NCBI GenBank assembly: GCA_018136815.1
Contig: CM030934.1
Coordinates: 4,599,587 to 4,663,586, forward strand
DNA from: Isochrysis galbana
Lineage: Eukaryota > Haptophyta > Isochrysidales > Isochrysidaceae
Length of the DNA: 64,000 nt
Direction of reading: 5' to 3'
Notes under the pieces: generated by a model
Told to the model about the DNA's origin: nothing
The model's database searches: none
What the model saw: only the letters and a program-made list of their open reading frames with translations
Made by a program: the position numbers and the translations under genes
In this document: piece by piece, positions 1 to 11,312 of the stretch
How the letters are laid out: every line of letters begins with the position of its first letter
How positions within the stretch are numbered: position 1 is the stretch's first letter

Positions 1-266
1 GCCTCGCCCAGAGGGTCGCCCCTCATGGCCACCTCGGGGTGGGGGGCGGGGAGGGCAGGGGAGAGGGCTTGCTACCGGCCGGGCACCACGTTGAGTCTTT
101 TGGTGAACTTCGACGTCGAAGTAAAATATATTATACTCTTGATACTATGATTACTGGGCGACGGAGCGAGGCGACGGAGCACGCATGCGGGAGGGGAATT
201 CGTGGCAACGGGGGGGCTCACCCGACGCGAATAAAAAAACGACGAACTTATATTTCTCACGCCCTT

Positions 267-2557
267 TTATGAGGAGTTTCCAAACCTGTTGATGTCTTCG
301 TCGCCGTTGATAGCACGGGTGAGTGCCTCCGTGGTTAGGAGAAATGTGAGCGGTGACAGCGGGCAGCCTTGTGGCATGCCGCTACCCACGGTGAACGGGT
401 AACTTCTCCCGCCGTTGCTCTTTATGGTTCGTACCGGCCGGGCGTCTTCGCTCGTGAGCGCCTCCGCCAGTGTCCGGAAGTCCTTCCTCCTTCCCGAAGT
501 TGAGGGGAAGTTTCCGTCGAGAAACGAGCCTTGGCCCGCCGAAACATAAAGATGCCAGCGGGTCGAGTAGGCCGCCTTGGACACAAAGGTGCCTGCTCCG
601 CCTTCGAGCTTCATGCGCTCACGGTTGCCTTTTAGAAAGGTTAGCCCAACCTTTTCGATCGCAATGATGAGCGCGCTAAGATTGATTTGGGCCGCTTGCG
701 CCAGGCCGTCTGCCTCGACGACTAGGTGCGCCGCGACGTCTTGGAGGGCGTTGTAGAGGGCTTTGCGAGAGGTGGAGCCTTTCTTGTTGATTTTCTCATC
801 GATTGCTTCAACTTTTACGCGGACAGAGATGTCGGTTTGGATGATGCGGAGGGTGGTGTTGTCACCGTAACGCTCTTTAAATTGCTGAGCGCAGTCCTCG
901 TTCACGGCGATATGCCATGGCCCGCGGATGGACCGGGCCCAGAAGTCCGGCTCCGGGTCGACTCCTTCGAGCTCCAAGAGGAGCTCTACGATCGCGGCGT
1001 AGACGGTGGCGTCCTGGAAAGTGTAGTCTCCCTCCTCGTGAAAGGACAGCTCATATGTTGCGTCCGACTCAGTGTTGCCTTGCTCCTCATCTGAGGGCGG
1101 CTCCTGAGTGGCAGGGGAGGTCGGGGTATGTGAGGCCATGGGTGGGTCCGATCGATCGTGTGGCGGAGGAGTGTGATGTGCGCCCCTAGACGCACCCAAG
1201 CAGATTCCCTTATGTGTGGTCTAAGACTGTGAATATATTAGACAACTATCTAGATAGTAGGCTATCTACCCGCGAAATGCACTATTTACCTCTATGTAAA
1301 TAGTGGAGAGAACAGTATTTACCTCTATGTAAATAGGGCCGCAGCCCGAAAAGTATTAACAAGGTATTAATAGCTCAAAGCCTCAAACACACGATACACG
1401 CGCCGATGCGCCAAGAGCTCTAGCGCTGCGCGCGGCGACAGACACCGCCACACCTCACAACAACAACCAGAAAAGTTTCCTCATCTCTCGATCACTCGAT
1501 ATTCTTGCCCGCTTGGAGGGAATGGGAATGCATCAAGGTGTCATCAAATTGCAGATTGTAGATTGTGTAGCCTTGGCATCATCATGCAGGCGCCCTGCCA
1601 ACGAGATGCGCGCTACACACACACACTTGCCCGCCTCTTGCCGCCCATCCATGCTTGCGCTCGCGCCAGAATTGTTCCCGTTGCCCCCGCTTCGCCAAAA
1701 AGAGAAAGAGGGGGGGGGGGGGCAAAAGCAAAGGGAAAATACAGTAATATAGTATTACATAGAATATATATGTAGAAAAGGGCAAGTAAAGAGCGAGGGG
1801 TCCGTGGGGGGACAAGCTGTTAACTTTCTACTGGGCCTCCTCCATGGACTGAAGCCCCGCCACGTCAATAATTTTCAAACTAGTAGCCTTGTTGCCTTGT
1901 CCGACACGCATGTTTCTTTCCCAGTAAGTATGCAACTAGAGTGTACACCTAGAGCTAACTAACTACTAACTACTAACTATCTTGATAATACCCATAATAC
2001 CCATAATAGTCTGGACGTAGCCACTATTAGCCTCAATGTAAATAGCCGAAGGGCCACTATTAGCTTCAATGTAAATAGTCGGTGGGCCACTATTAGCTAG
2101 ATACCTAATAGTCGAAATCCAAACCTATTCACAGTCTTAGTGTGGTCATGTGTTGTGGTGTTGGGGGGTCAGTGCCATTGTGCGTTCTGCTGTTGGTTTT
2201 GGATTTGTGCCCATAAGGGCCACCCGGTCTCGGGCCGCGCTGCCGGGGCAGCGCGGCCGTCCCTAGGGTGGGAGAGGCCTCTGCCATAAGGCATGCCTGG
2301 TGGCTGTGTTGTTCGTCTTGTGTGGTGTTGGTCCTCTGTGTTCTACAGCTTGTGACCCACCATGGGGAGGGCCAGCATGGCTGCAGTGGCTGGTGTGGCC
2401 GGGGCCACGGGCCGTGCGGCGCGACCGGGGTCTCGCTCACCTGCTCGGCCTCTGCGGGCGGACGCGGTCGCTTCGCCTGCGACAGCTCCATGGGTGCCGG
2501 GGGGGTCCCCGCGGCGGGGGACCCGAAGGAGAGGTGGGGAGCGGCGGCGCGCTCCAT
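267..2557 (-). pseudogene. LINE-like retrotransposon ORF, interrupted
   Basis: A minus-strand reading frame starts at ATG 2557-2555 (MERAAAP...) and runs to about 2147. It is broken by the 920-bp element at 1221-2140 and resumes at 1220, ending at 267. If the insert and one copy of the 6-bp target duplication are removed, the two parts (411 and 954 nt) fuse in one open frame of 454 codons. The first ~140 residues are Pro/Arg-rich and low complexity, as in LINE ORF1 N-termini. The middle holds a folded-looking alpha/beta stretch. Near the C-end is GMPQGCPLSPLTFLL, which matches the reverse transcriptase motif-B signature of non-LTR elements. The catalytic YXDD region is absent because the frame stops soon after motif B. 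The jump from ORF1-like sequence into RT motif B suggests an internal deletion derivative. Related 5' ends lie near 24.6 and 32.1 kb. Confidence 0.7.
1221..2140. mobile_element. 920-bp non-autonomous DNA transposon
   Basis: The element begins CTAAGACTGTGAATA and ends with the exact inverse (15-bp perfect terminal inverted repeats at 1221-1235 and 2126-2140). It is flanked by TGTGGT at 1215-1220 and 2141-2146, a 6-bp target duplication. Subterminal regions carry short inverted motifs repeated several times (around 1285-1340 and 2030-2110, variants of CTATTTACNTNNATGTAAATAG). The interior (about 1350-2000) has no credible coding sequence. It sits inside a retrotransposon ORF and its removal restores that frame. 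The superfamily is not identified; 6 bp is shorter than the usual 8-bp hAT duplication. Confidence 0.8.
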
Positions 2558-2563
2558 GGCGAC

Positions 2564-2581
2564 CAACTATAAAGTTAGTTG
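2564..2581 (-). promoter_or_regulatory. Hairpin just upstream of retroelement ATG (copy A)
   Basis: CAACTA and TAGTTG form a 6-bp stem around a 6-nt loop, six bases upstream of the minus-strand ATG at 2557. Two other copies of this 5' end have different stem bases that still pair (24658-24675 and 32138-32152). Confidence 0.45.
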
Positions 2582-2857
2582 ACCAAGTTGAAACTGAGTT
2601 GCCTCGGCCTCTATCTATGAAAAATTGTTGTTTTAGTTTGAGCGATGGATAGAGCGCGCAGCGCGCGCCGACGGCTCCCCCTTCCCAGCCTACCGCAGTC
2701 GCGACGCCCCAACGGAGCCGCTCCAAGCCGCCGGAGCCGAAGCGCTCGCAGGCCTCTGCCATACCCGACCACAACGTCGACATGGTCCCCCCGCCCTCGC
2801 CTCCCCACTAGCCGCTCGTATTGCTGCGCTCGGTCATTTGTTTGCCTATGCCTATAC

Positions 2858-3073
2858 GACGTCGACATGCTTGACGGCAAGAAGGCTGGTGCCGCGCTCG
2901 GAATAATGTACGGCTACACGTTGCAGCTCGATCATTTCTGCGGCCACACAATTGAAGGTCTCGACGAACGCGTCCGTGTCTTCGAGGTGCTCCTTGGCGT
3001 CGATGAGCTCGCGCGTCGACGACAGTGTGAGCTCATGCAGCGTTGCCATCCCAGTGCGAAGGGGATGAGGGTG
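2858..3073 (+). pseudogene. hAT transposase fragment
   Basis: An open stretch on the plus strand includes DGKKAGAALGIMYGYTLQLD followed by a segment ending GLDERVRVFEV. It aligns with the start of the hAT C-terminal regions at 19.43 and 60.1 kb (GANLGKVYGYMLQIDTHL...GLDAQKRHKVHEL). It stops before the RW/CERSWS dimerisation region, so only about 70 codons remain. Upstream residues in the same frame are low complexity. Confidence 0.5.
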
Positions 3074-3309
3074 TAGGGGGGGGGGGGGGAGTGCGGGCGG
3101 AGCGGGTGTGAGTGCGAGAGGTGACTAGAGACCCCGGGTGGGACGAGGGTAGAGGGGGAGGGAAAGGGGTTGAGGGGGGGCGGGGCGATGAGAGGGGGCG
3201 GGAAAGCTAGACGCAGAGTAGAACAGCAGGGGAAAGGAGAAAGTGTAGTTTAGTAGGCGTGGTGCACGAGACGCGAAACGTCTTTTTGCTCCTACGAGAA
3301 GTAGAGTAG

Positions 3310-4808
3310 ATGAACGCTGATGCCCGCAGTATGTCCTCCGACGAGGAGGACGAGGGGAGCGACGGGCTCTCGACGCGGGCACAGCAGATGCGGGCGCATG
3401 CGCAGGCCCTCGTCAATATAGAGCAGGAACGCCAGCAGCGCAAGATGATCCGCATGCAGAAGCGCAGGGTCAAGGCAGTGCTCCATCAAGCAGAGGAGAT
3501 GAAACAGCAGGTGCGCCGCAGTCTCCTCAACTCAACTGACCTTACACTCATTGATGGCCGTAGCTCGTGCTTCTATATGAACTCCGTTGATATGGCGAAC
3601 TCTGACGATGTCCTCTAATGTTCTCGCAGATCCTGATTGAGGAGGGTGCCGGAGATGCGAAGCGCCCTTCGCAGACCAGTTCAATGCGGAAGCCTACTGG
3701 AGAGAAGCGACAAAAGTTGAGCGTTGAGCAAAAGCGCAACATCCGCAAAATGTTTGACCTCCTAGATATCAACAAGTCCGGCTCCATTGACGTAGATGAG
3801 CTGGCCAATGCCCTGAGCAAACTTGGTATACGCTCCTTGAGAGACGAGCTCGAGGATGTGGTCAAAAATGCAGACATAGACCGGTCTGGTACGATTGAGT
3901 TCGAAGAGTTTGTCACTCTTTGGTCAAGTTATCGTCTCTCTATCGAGGTGGAGCAGATTCCAGAACTTATAGCGCTTGAGGAGATGAGGAGACCTGGTGT
4001 GCTCGACTGCTTGCCATCCATCCTTCGCGCCAGGGAGACTCACGCTGTGATTGATAAAGTCATTGGTAACACCTCCTCCGGACATAGAAAGCCCATGAAG
4101 GCCGAGCCACTTTCGACGAATTCCTCGACAAAGGCAAGTCACCGTGCTACATTAGCCACAGTGCTGAAGCCACCAGCGTCAAGTGGCGAGTGGCTGCAAA
4201 GCTACTTGGATGAAACCGACCGACTGTTTGGCGAGTACCAATCTCTTCGCAATCAATACGATAGCAAATACCCTCAGGCACGACGGAAGGCATCCCCCGA
4301 ATCTATGCCCACAATCAGCGGGCTACCTGATTCGACCGGTAACTCGAACCATTCGGCGATCCATCCGCCGAAATCCCGCGCGGCATCACGACAGGGAAGT
4401 TCTTCCCTGCCCGCCATCGCTGCTGATGGGATGGTGGGCTCTTCGCTTGGGGCTCGCGCCGAAAGGAAGAACAAGATGTGCAAGGCGGAAGAGACAGTGG
4501 TAAAGCGCGAAGAATCGCAGGGAATTGGCTTGCCAGTCCTATTGAATCGCAGCAACGTCGGCAACATCGGTGAGGGGATACGAGGGGGATTTGATGCGCT
4601 GGACAAGAAGCCATCTGCCAAGGGCGAGACCTCTTCCTTGCCAGTACTGAGTCATAGCGCGAGCGCAGAGAATGGCATCGTTGCGAGGCGACCGGGAGCT
4701 GCCCGCTTTTTGCTAAAGTCTACGGCACCAGACAGCAAAGCCCCGATCCGCTTCACAATGGCCGGCCTTGGGTTGGAAAGGGAGCTTCCATTCGTTTTTG
4801 CAACATGA
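3310..4808 (+). CDS. EF-hand calcium-binding protein (two exons)
   Basis: Model: exon 1 3310-3510, exon 2 3630-4808, 459 aa. The intron (3511-3629, 119 nt) starts GTGCGC after CAG and ends TTCTCGCAG, phase 0; without splicing the first frame stops at 3618. Residues 1-67 are acidic then basic/coiled-coil (HAQALVNIEQERQQRK). Residues 98-165 form an EF-hand pair: loop 1 at 113-124 (DINKSGSIDVDE) and loop 2 at 149-160 (DIDRSGTIEFEE), both with the expected acidic ligands and central Gly, so calcium binding is likely. Residues ~165-459 are Ser/Pro/basic and look disordered. There is no signal peptide or membrane segment, so a cytosolic or cytoskeletal role is likely. The EF pair resembles the centrin/calmodulin group, but the long tail does not; no closer name is justified. 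A G-run at 3079-3090 lies 220 bp upstream. Confidence 0.8.
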
Positions 4809-6304
4809 AGCCGAACATGAAATTGCACAATTTGTCCAATCCTCGTGTGGAACTCGGAGAGGCTGGCGCTCTCGAGGGCGCATGCTCAGCTAGAGCATAA
4901 ATACGACGATAATACGACTCCAATGAAAAACAGGAGCGTGCGTCGAAGGGCACATATCTAGTGTTGATGGCGTGCCGCAAAAGCGTGTACTTCTCCCTTA
5001 TAGCGGAATGACTACCCTTCCCCCATGACTTCAAGTTCGTGTGAGACTATTGCTGCCTTCGAGGGGAACGGCAGACCTTTCGCCCCGGCTGCCGCTAGAA
5101 GCTTCTGGTTTTTCCACATCTTTTGCACGTCCATGTGTGGATCCTATATCTCAACGTGTGTGCAGAAGGAGCAAGCATCACTGCTTCTATGAACATTTTA
5201 GATATAGATGCTCGAGTGACCAATGAGCACTAGGATTCTTGGCTATGGCGCGCTAAATAAAGGGAGAAAACAATTCTCAATATTCGCACGACACCCGCGG
5301 CCTTAAGGTTGTGCTCCGTAGCCCGTAGTCTCGCCTGCATCCCTTGCGGTTGCTGCCCTCGTGCAACAGGCTTGGTACGGCTGCGGTTGTATAAAATATC
5401 GGAGCGTTAGTACCACTACTCCCACTAACCACTAATAATAATAGTAGTAAGCTAATATAATTGAGCATTAGTACCACTACTCTCACAAGCCCGGTACTAA
5501 CATGCAACCCTCAGCGCACCTGCCTGTGCGCCTCGACGCATGTTCTTGCTGCCACAGATACATACACCTATGCACCCCTTCAGATCTACCTCCCCGCAGG
5601 CCCCCGGCTCCCATTCATACGCTCCCATTCTAACTGCCCCCAGCAAGTTACAATGGGTGAAAACCCAGTAAGGTGGACCGACCTACGTCGGCCGACTCAC
5701 CAGGGGAAAGCACCGCGGCGGGAGGGTGGACCTCTCGTCCGTGAAGCAAAACGGCCGTCACAGCTCTCGCCGCGAGCGATCCTCGAAAAATAAGAGACTG
5801 CGCCTCGAGATACCCTGCCACAAGGGTCCTCGTGCAGGCGTCTTGAGGCCCGACAAAAAGGTCGATCGCAGATGCGACAAGAGCGCCCACATTGTCCCCT
5901 ATTACAACAATAGATTAGAGATCTCCGTAGCTAGCAGTAGTAGCCTAAATCTTAAAGAGCTTTTTCTACGACAAATCCCACGATCGCTCATTGACTCAAC
6001 AAGACCCACGATAGCATAGACGCAGTCGACACTAGCCACATGTTGCTACATTTCCTAAAATCAAGTGAAGGCTTTCGTTCAACACTCAACGTACGACAAA
6101 CTTGTCAGACTACAAGTCGTGCTCGAAGTGTACACAGGGAGAACAAATCGCTTGGGTGACTGTCGCATCTTGCTCATCGAAATGCTGCTCAGATGACGTA
6201 TCGCCCAAATAAGGTATTCGAGAAGAATATATGGACTCGTTTTGGGCATGTTCTTCCTCGGTCTCTATTAAATAGGACCCTCGTGCTATCCATACTCATA
6301 TCAA
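4809..6304. other. Gene-poor spacer with dispersed repeat R1
   Basis: No convincing gene. It holds two adjacent R1 copies (5401-5431 partial, 5463-5575) and AT-richer unique sequence. The stretch 5640-5890 is GC-rich and could fold extensively, but no known RNA was recognised. Confidence 0.4.
5401..5575 (+). repeat. R1 dispersed repeat (tandem pair)
   Basis: The core GCGTTAGTACCACTACTCCC...GCCCGGTACT, followed by CCTCAGCGCAC and an ACAGATACATAC-like tail, recurs at 23323-23432 (+), 25862-25955 (-), 35136-35201 (+, diverged) and 35310-35432 (+). Here one partial copy precedes a fuller one. The core contains a short inverted repeat, GTACC...GGTAC. Confidence 0.7.
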
Positions 6305-7336
6305 TCAAGATGCGCTGGTGGTAGACGTGCGCTCGTGAGCTTGATGATTGTCAATCACGTCCTGCTCTCGATCGTTCGATCTACTTGAGCATGTGCTGCT
6401 AGCAGCTGGTTCGGACATCTCCACAACGGGAGAAAAATTATTTTGGCGACGGGGATGATTATTAGGCCGACGAGCCTTGATAGGTGCAATCGCACCTTGC
6501 CGAATCCAGCTAAAGTCCCGAAGATCAGGAGAAGGGGGATTCTCGTCAAGACCCTCGTCGACAACTCGTCTTGCCTGGACGCGCACAGCCTCCAAAAATT
6601 CTGCCACATTCTTGGGCCCTGCAATCACCGCCATGACCTTGGATGCTTTCTCACCGGCATGACGTCCCAACATGCATAGCGCTTCTTCCTCGTCCTTTGA
6701 TTGTCGGACAGTGACAACAAGGTGATCGGGCCCTGAAGGGCAACCGCAGCTTGTAGTGCTGGAACGCTCCAGTCCGATGCTCTCTAATTCTGCGAGTCGG
6801 ATTACGGTGCGACGGTCGAGAACATGTGTGGCGTCTCCGCAGGTGGCGCCGCAGGGACCGCCCAAGCATGAGCAGCAGCCACCTGGCCAGCAGCACGTTG
6901 GAAGATAGGAGCCGTCGCTTTGTGGTGCCGGCAAGATGTGCTCATCCACTTCGAATAGGAGAGTCTTTTCCCGGAGGACGAGTCGATGTGCCCTCGCTGC
7001 GGCACGCTCTTGGTGCCGAAACCGTGTGCACATATGCAACGAGGAGCAGCAGACCAAATTATACACCAGACAAGCAGGAGGGCACCAACATCGCCAGTTG
7101 CTGAACCAAGCTACCTGATGGGCCCTGATCCGGGCGTCCACATCCACCTCAAGCTGTTGTAGCACGCGATCGGTCGAGTAGTGCAAGACGTACTGGTCGC
7201 CATCTGCCTCGATGCCGCCGAACATTGGTGACGCCACCGTCTCTGACATCATGGCAGCGATGTGGTCTGCGGCCCGCTCGGTGCGGCGAGGCTTTTGCTT
7301 GGCCGTCCCGCAGCAGCAGGAGCAGCAGCATGCCAT
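6305..7336 (-). CDS. Cys-rich protein of unknown function
   Basis: A 343-aa frame from ATG 7336. The frame stays open upstream to 7708, but that part is Pro-rich translation of a G/C homopolymer tract, so the internal Met is preferred. The N-terminus MACCCSCCCG is a dense Cys cluster of the kind that can be palmitoylated. Residues ~50-190 form the folded core, with VAWFSNWRCWCPP, LVYNLVCCSSLHMC and a further Cys-rich loop (CCWPGGCCSCLGGPCGATCG); the order of charged strands around it (LVLREKTLLFEVDEH) suggests a PH-like or lipid-binding beta domain, which is only a guess. The last ~80 residues are Ser/Arg-rich and disordered. No catalytic motif was recognised. A membrane-associated protein is the most likely reading. 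Confidence 0.6.
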   Translation of the reverse strand: MACCCSCCCGTAKQKPRRTERAADHIAAMMSETVASPMFGGIEADGDQYVLHYSTDRVLQQLEVDVDARIRAHQVAWFSNWRCWCPPACLVYNLVCCSSLHMCTRFRHQERAAARAHRLVLREKTLLFEVDEHILPAPQSDGSYLPTCCWPGGCCSCLGGPCGATCGDATHVLDRRTVIRLAELESIGLERSSTTSCGCPSGPDHLVVTVRQSKDEEEALCMLGRHAGEKASKVMAVIAGPKNVAEFLEAVRVQARRVVDEGLDENPPSPDLRDFSWIRQGAIAPIKARRPNNHPRRQNNFSPVVEMSEPAASSTCSSRSNDREQDVIDNHQAHERTSTTSAS

Positions 7337-7613
7337 TGTCTGGCGGACCGTATGTTCGTGCGTCCGCCTGCTCGCAGCAGCAGGACAAGGAGAAGGAAGA
7401 GAGGGTGCGTGGACGAGCGAGCGCGGAGGGACGGCGTGGGGGGAAATCCGCGAGGGAGAGGGGGCCTGTAGAAAACCGCGAGGGAGAGGGAGGGCACAAG
7501 GTGGTGTTGCCGAGGATGGTCGGTTCGGTAAGGACGTACCGAACTGATGACGGGAGGAGGGTGGGGGTTCACGATCCAATCTGGGAAGGAGAGACCCCTC
7601 TAGGGTACTCTGA

Positions 7614-7680
7614 GGGGGGGGGGGGGGGGGGGGGGGGGAGGGGGGGGGGCGGGGGAGGGGGCGGGGGGGGGCGGGGGGGG
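7614..7680. repeat. G-homopolymer tract
   Basis: G-runs up to 25 bases, broken by single A or C. They lie about 280 bp upstream of the minus-strand start at 7336, so the coding strand carries poly-C. Confidence 0.95.
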
Positions 7681-8050
7681 AGCGGCGCGACGAGACCCGA
7701 GAGATCACAGAATAAGGAAAGACACGAGCAGACCTACTTTAGTTAGGAGTTAGGAAACAGGGGGAAAGGAGGATGTGTCCGAATGAGTTTTGTAGTATAG
7801 TGACGTCGGTAGATCGGAAGGAGTTTATTATTGGGATCTCTTGTGTGTCTCGAACCCTCGCCGTCGCTAGACTCATTCTCTCATGCTACATGCTACAGCT
7901 CCTCAAGCTACAGCTTATCGCCCAGGCACTATCGCAGTAACCTGTTGTATTCCTGCCCATCTGAAGGTTGTAGGCATGAATATTCGTGTAAGGTACGCGC
8001 TCACAATTACAATTGAACAGTTCCCCGTGTTGCCACTGACGCACAAGACA

Positions 8051-8170
8051 CACAGATTCGGATTCCCCATGGTCTCAAGTCCAGGTTTGCAGGTTTTGGT
8101 CTCGAAATTTGCGATTCGAATTTTGTTTTTGCTGTTACCATAATTGTTGGCTCGTTTAAGGTAATAAATC
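8051..8170 (+). repeat. R3 dispersed repeat copy
   Basis: AGATTCGGATTCCCC...CTCAAGTCC..., then TCTCGAAATT and CTCGTTTAAGGTAA, is shared with 45671-45799; its middle is shared with 31217-31290. It probably belongs to a retroelement 5' region. Confidence 0.6.
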
Positions 8171-9203
8171 GGCATGACTTCGACTTCTCGTTCTGCAGTC
8201 GCTCTGCGAGACTCTCTCTCTCTCTCTCTCTCCGTCCGCCTCTCCTCGGCCGACGGCAAGAAGATTCGTCCAAAACATTCTCCGGTCCCAAGATATCTCG
8301 TGGGGGGTCTCTCCGCGCTCCGCGAGGGAAAGGACGCGATCTCGCTCCGAGATCGGCCTCGCGCCCTCCCACGCTGTCCCGCCGTGCCCTCGGTCCCTCG
8401 CCCCCCCCGCGGCAGGTTCTTTCCCTCGGCGTGCCGTCCGTCGCCTCCGGCCGTTATATTAATCCCCCCCCCCGCGCGAGGTTCTCTTCTCCCCCGCGCG
8501 CGGTTCGTTTCCTCCGGCCGTCGTTGTTCCCCCCCTCGCTTCGATTCCTCTCGCGGTTCCTTCGATGATTGCCTCCATCTCGTCCGTTCTTCTTCGCGAT
8601 CCTCGCGGAGGGGGCACCGACGTTTGATGTTAGTTTCGTCGCGGTTTCGATGAAAGAAAGGAAGAACGAATGGCACGCGCCTCGCGTCTCGCGTCTTGTT
8701 TCGTCGCCCCTTGCTCGTCGCTTGTCTAGAAGGTCTCTCCGCACATCGCCTTCTCCCCCTGCGCGAGTTTGGATCTCTCCTCGACCCTCCGCGTTGGCTT
8801 CAGCGGACGAGTTCCACTTTAACGATAGTTCGAACCCTTCGGTGGCGTAGTTATGCGCTCTCTTTCCGTGTATCTTCGCGCATGACGAGCGATCGCGACT
8901 TCAGCCTTCGCCGCGCGGGGAGGGGTTTGTTTATCGTATGATTCCGGAGTGTTTACGTTAGTTTTCTGAGCCCAAGGACTTTGGTTTTTGGTTTCTTGTG
9001 AGTGGGTTTTGTAGCAACTTCGTCGAGTCCCATCGTGTTCCCAAGCGAGCCCCCCCGAGTCCCCGAGTCTATACCCCGAGTCAACGAGTCAATACAAGCC
9101 AAGCACGCGCCTGAGCCACCCCCAGTCGCCTGCCACTACCTCCCACAAGCCTCCTTCCACACTTCCGCGCCCTCCGTGCGTCGTGCGTCGTGCGTCGATC
9201 ACC

Positions 9204-9326
9204 ATGCCCGTAGCCACCCCCGAGGAAAGCTCCATGAGCTCCCCGCAAGAAGCGCATTCCGCGCTAGCTGCCGGCGCGCCCTCGCAGGCAATCTCCAAGA
9301 GTGAGATGAGCCTTGCTCTGACATAA
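9204..9326 (+). pseudogene. Short ORF1-like N-terminal fragment
   Basis: A 40-codon frame, MPVATPEESSMSS..., Ser/Ala/Pro-rich, follows a CT-rich leader. In position and composition it resembles the ORF1 starts at 17.9 and 25.3 kb. It stops abruptly, consistent with a 3'-truncated retroelement. Confidence 0.3.
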
Positions 9327-9415
9327 CCAGAACGCCAGAACCAGGGCCAGGGCGGCCGAGAGGAGGGAGAGCGGCGGGAGAGCGACCTACATGCGAGATA
9401 CGGCCCACAAGTCCC

Positions 9416-9541
9416 CGAGATACGGTAGACGGTAGATACGGCTGTATCTCGGCTTTCTTCTAGATACAGTAGATACGGGATAGGGGCACGGGCGCCAGTC
9501 GGCGCCCCAGATACGGTAGACGGTAGATACGGCTGTATCTG
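9416..9541. repeat. Duplicated AGATACGG block
   Basis: A block of about 33 bp made of GATACGGTAGACGGTAGATA and flanking bases occurs at 9419 and again at 9510, about 91 bp apart; both copies contain a short palindrome (AGATACGGCTGTATCT). Confidence 0.7.
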
Positions 9542-10144
9542 ACCCGTTCCCCAGATACACGGTTCTGTTCCCCGGGCGCCGTCGCTTATTATTCTGGCGG
9601 TATTCTGGGCAGGCAGGCAGGCCTAGGAACAAGTAACTACTTTTTCGAATTTTTTCTGCAAGTTTGGGTGGTTGAGTCGGTTACGGCGGTTGAGTTGGTT
9701 ACGGCGGTTGAAAGTAACAACACAGATTTCGCCACTTAGGGGCCTGCGAGGGGGGAGCTATGAGGTATAATCAGATAATCAGGTGCATACGCATACATTT
9801 TTGTGTGTGTGCCTTGGGTTACTATAATGCGGTCATGTGTGTCGTGGCTTGGCGTGTTGGTGCATGGCTAGTGGCAGTAGCGGCACTAACATTGAGTTGT
9901 TGTATTATTATTAGACTTTGTTCTTGGCCTATCGCCTTGTTTTTGAGGGGGCTCGATTTCTCCGCCTATCGGCGGCCCAGTTCACTTACTCTACTTTAGG
10001 CTACTCTACTCTACTGTAGGCTTGTCGTATCCGGACTCGTAATCTATCCCCATGTGGAGTCGGCGGGTGACGTCCCAGAGAGAGAGAGGGCGAGAGCGCG
10101 AGCGAGTTGGACGAGAGCGTCGGGCCATCGGCGCACGCGCTACG

Positions 10145-11312
10145 ATGGCGCTGGCGCTTCTGGCACTCTTTGGCGCAGTGTCGGAGTCAGAGAGCGAGGT
10201 GGCGTGCCGATGGTCCTGGCGACCCCTTGGCTGCCGAGCCACACTCAAAGCCCAAGACGGGCAGGCCAGCTCTCCGTGCCGACTGCAGGTGCGGGGCTGG
10301 TTTGGTAGGAAGAGCAAATGTGTCACCAAGAGTTGCACGTCCCCAGCTCAACATTCGATTAGTGACTCGCGAGGTGATCTGAATTACTCCTCCTTCTCGG
10401 CCGTTGGGCGCGTTGGAGATCGGTACATAATTTCGGACGCTCAGAAGGAAGAGTTTTTGAGACGGGGGTTGGCCATGCTTCCCGATCTGCTGAGTGAGGC
10501 GGAGGTTGCGGAGATCGAGGCGACGTACGAGCGTTTCATGTCGCGCGAAATCCCGGTTCCGGGCAAAGACTTTTGCGATATGTCCAAGCCTTTCGGCACG
10601 CCATTTGAGGAGTGGTCCATCATCAATTGCATGCTCCCGACCCGGTACATTGGCCCGGCTGCATTGATGATTATGGTCCCGGCCCTTCGAGCACCACGCT
10701 AATTCATCTCAAACATCTGATTCCACCTGTAATAGGTACTACCCACCACTTCTTGGGAATGTATATGAACGGCTAGCTGCGGACATTGCGTCGCAAATAT
10801 TTCCGGACGTCAAGATGGCCAAAGATTATGACCAGCTTCTAAACAAGCGGCCCTCGAAAGAAGATGCCATTTTTGGTTGGCACCAGGATATGGCATATTG
10901 GCCGCCGGCTTCTCTGACGAACGACACGCGCACGGTGACATTTTCTCTTGCGATCGACTCTACAGACGAGAAGAATGGCTGCATCCGGTATATTCCGGGC
11001 TCTGGTGCAGCCAAGACTCTCCGCCCACATGAACCGCTTGGCTCAAGCCGGGATGAGGCGCATGCAGTACAAGCGGTAGTCAACATGGAGTCCGAGGAGG
11101 TGCACTTAGCTCCTTGCCCTCGCGGATCGGCGACCATCCATGATGAGTGGGTTGTGCATGGGTCAGGTGGGAACAATAGTCCTCGCCAACGGCGTACTTA
11201 TGTCGTAGCCTTTCGCACCGTAGATACCATTTCAGTGGAGCGTGCAGTAGGATTCACTCATTCCCACAATGATGAGGCAAATTGGGATACATTCAACGGT
11301 TGGAAGAAGTGA
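10145..11312 (+). CDS. Phytanoyl-CoA dioxygenase (PhyH)-like oxygenase
   Basis: Model: exon 1 10145-10644, exon 2 10736-11312, 358 aa. The 91-nt intron begins GTACAT and ends TGTAATAG; one codon (CGG) is split, giving TR-YYPPLLGNVYERLA. PhyH-family Fe(II)/2-oxoglutarate oxygenases bind iron through HXD...H: H216 and D218 in GWHQDMAY, and H308 in WVVHGSGGN, with R319/R320 placed to bind 2-oxoglutarate. All are present, so the enzyme should be active. Family substrates range from phytanoyl-CoA to small metabolites; this sequence does not tell which. The chosen Met begins MALALLALFGAVSES, a possible signal peptide; an in-frame ATG 31 codons upstream (10052) is also possible. Confidence 0.85.

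Larger units (their letters stand above)
7740..10144. other. Retroelement 5'-end debris and spacer
   Basis: Contains an R3 repeat copy (8051-8170), a (CT)n-rich 5'-UTR-like stretch (8200-8900) resembling those at 17.7, 24.3, 25.0 and 44.9 kb, a short ORF (9204-9326) and duplicated AGATACGG blocks (9416-9540). No host gene is supported. Confidence 0.45.

Noticed and set aside
5640..5890. Structured RNA or ribozyme
   Set aside because: GC-rich and foldable, but no hammerhead, HDV-like or intron core was found by eye; a covariance search would be needed.
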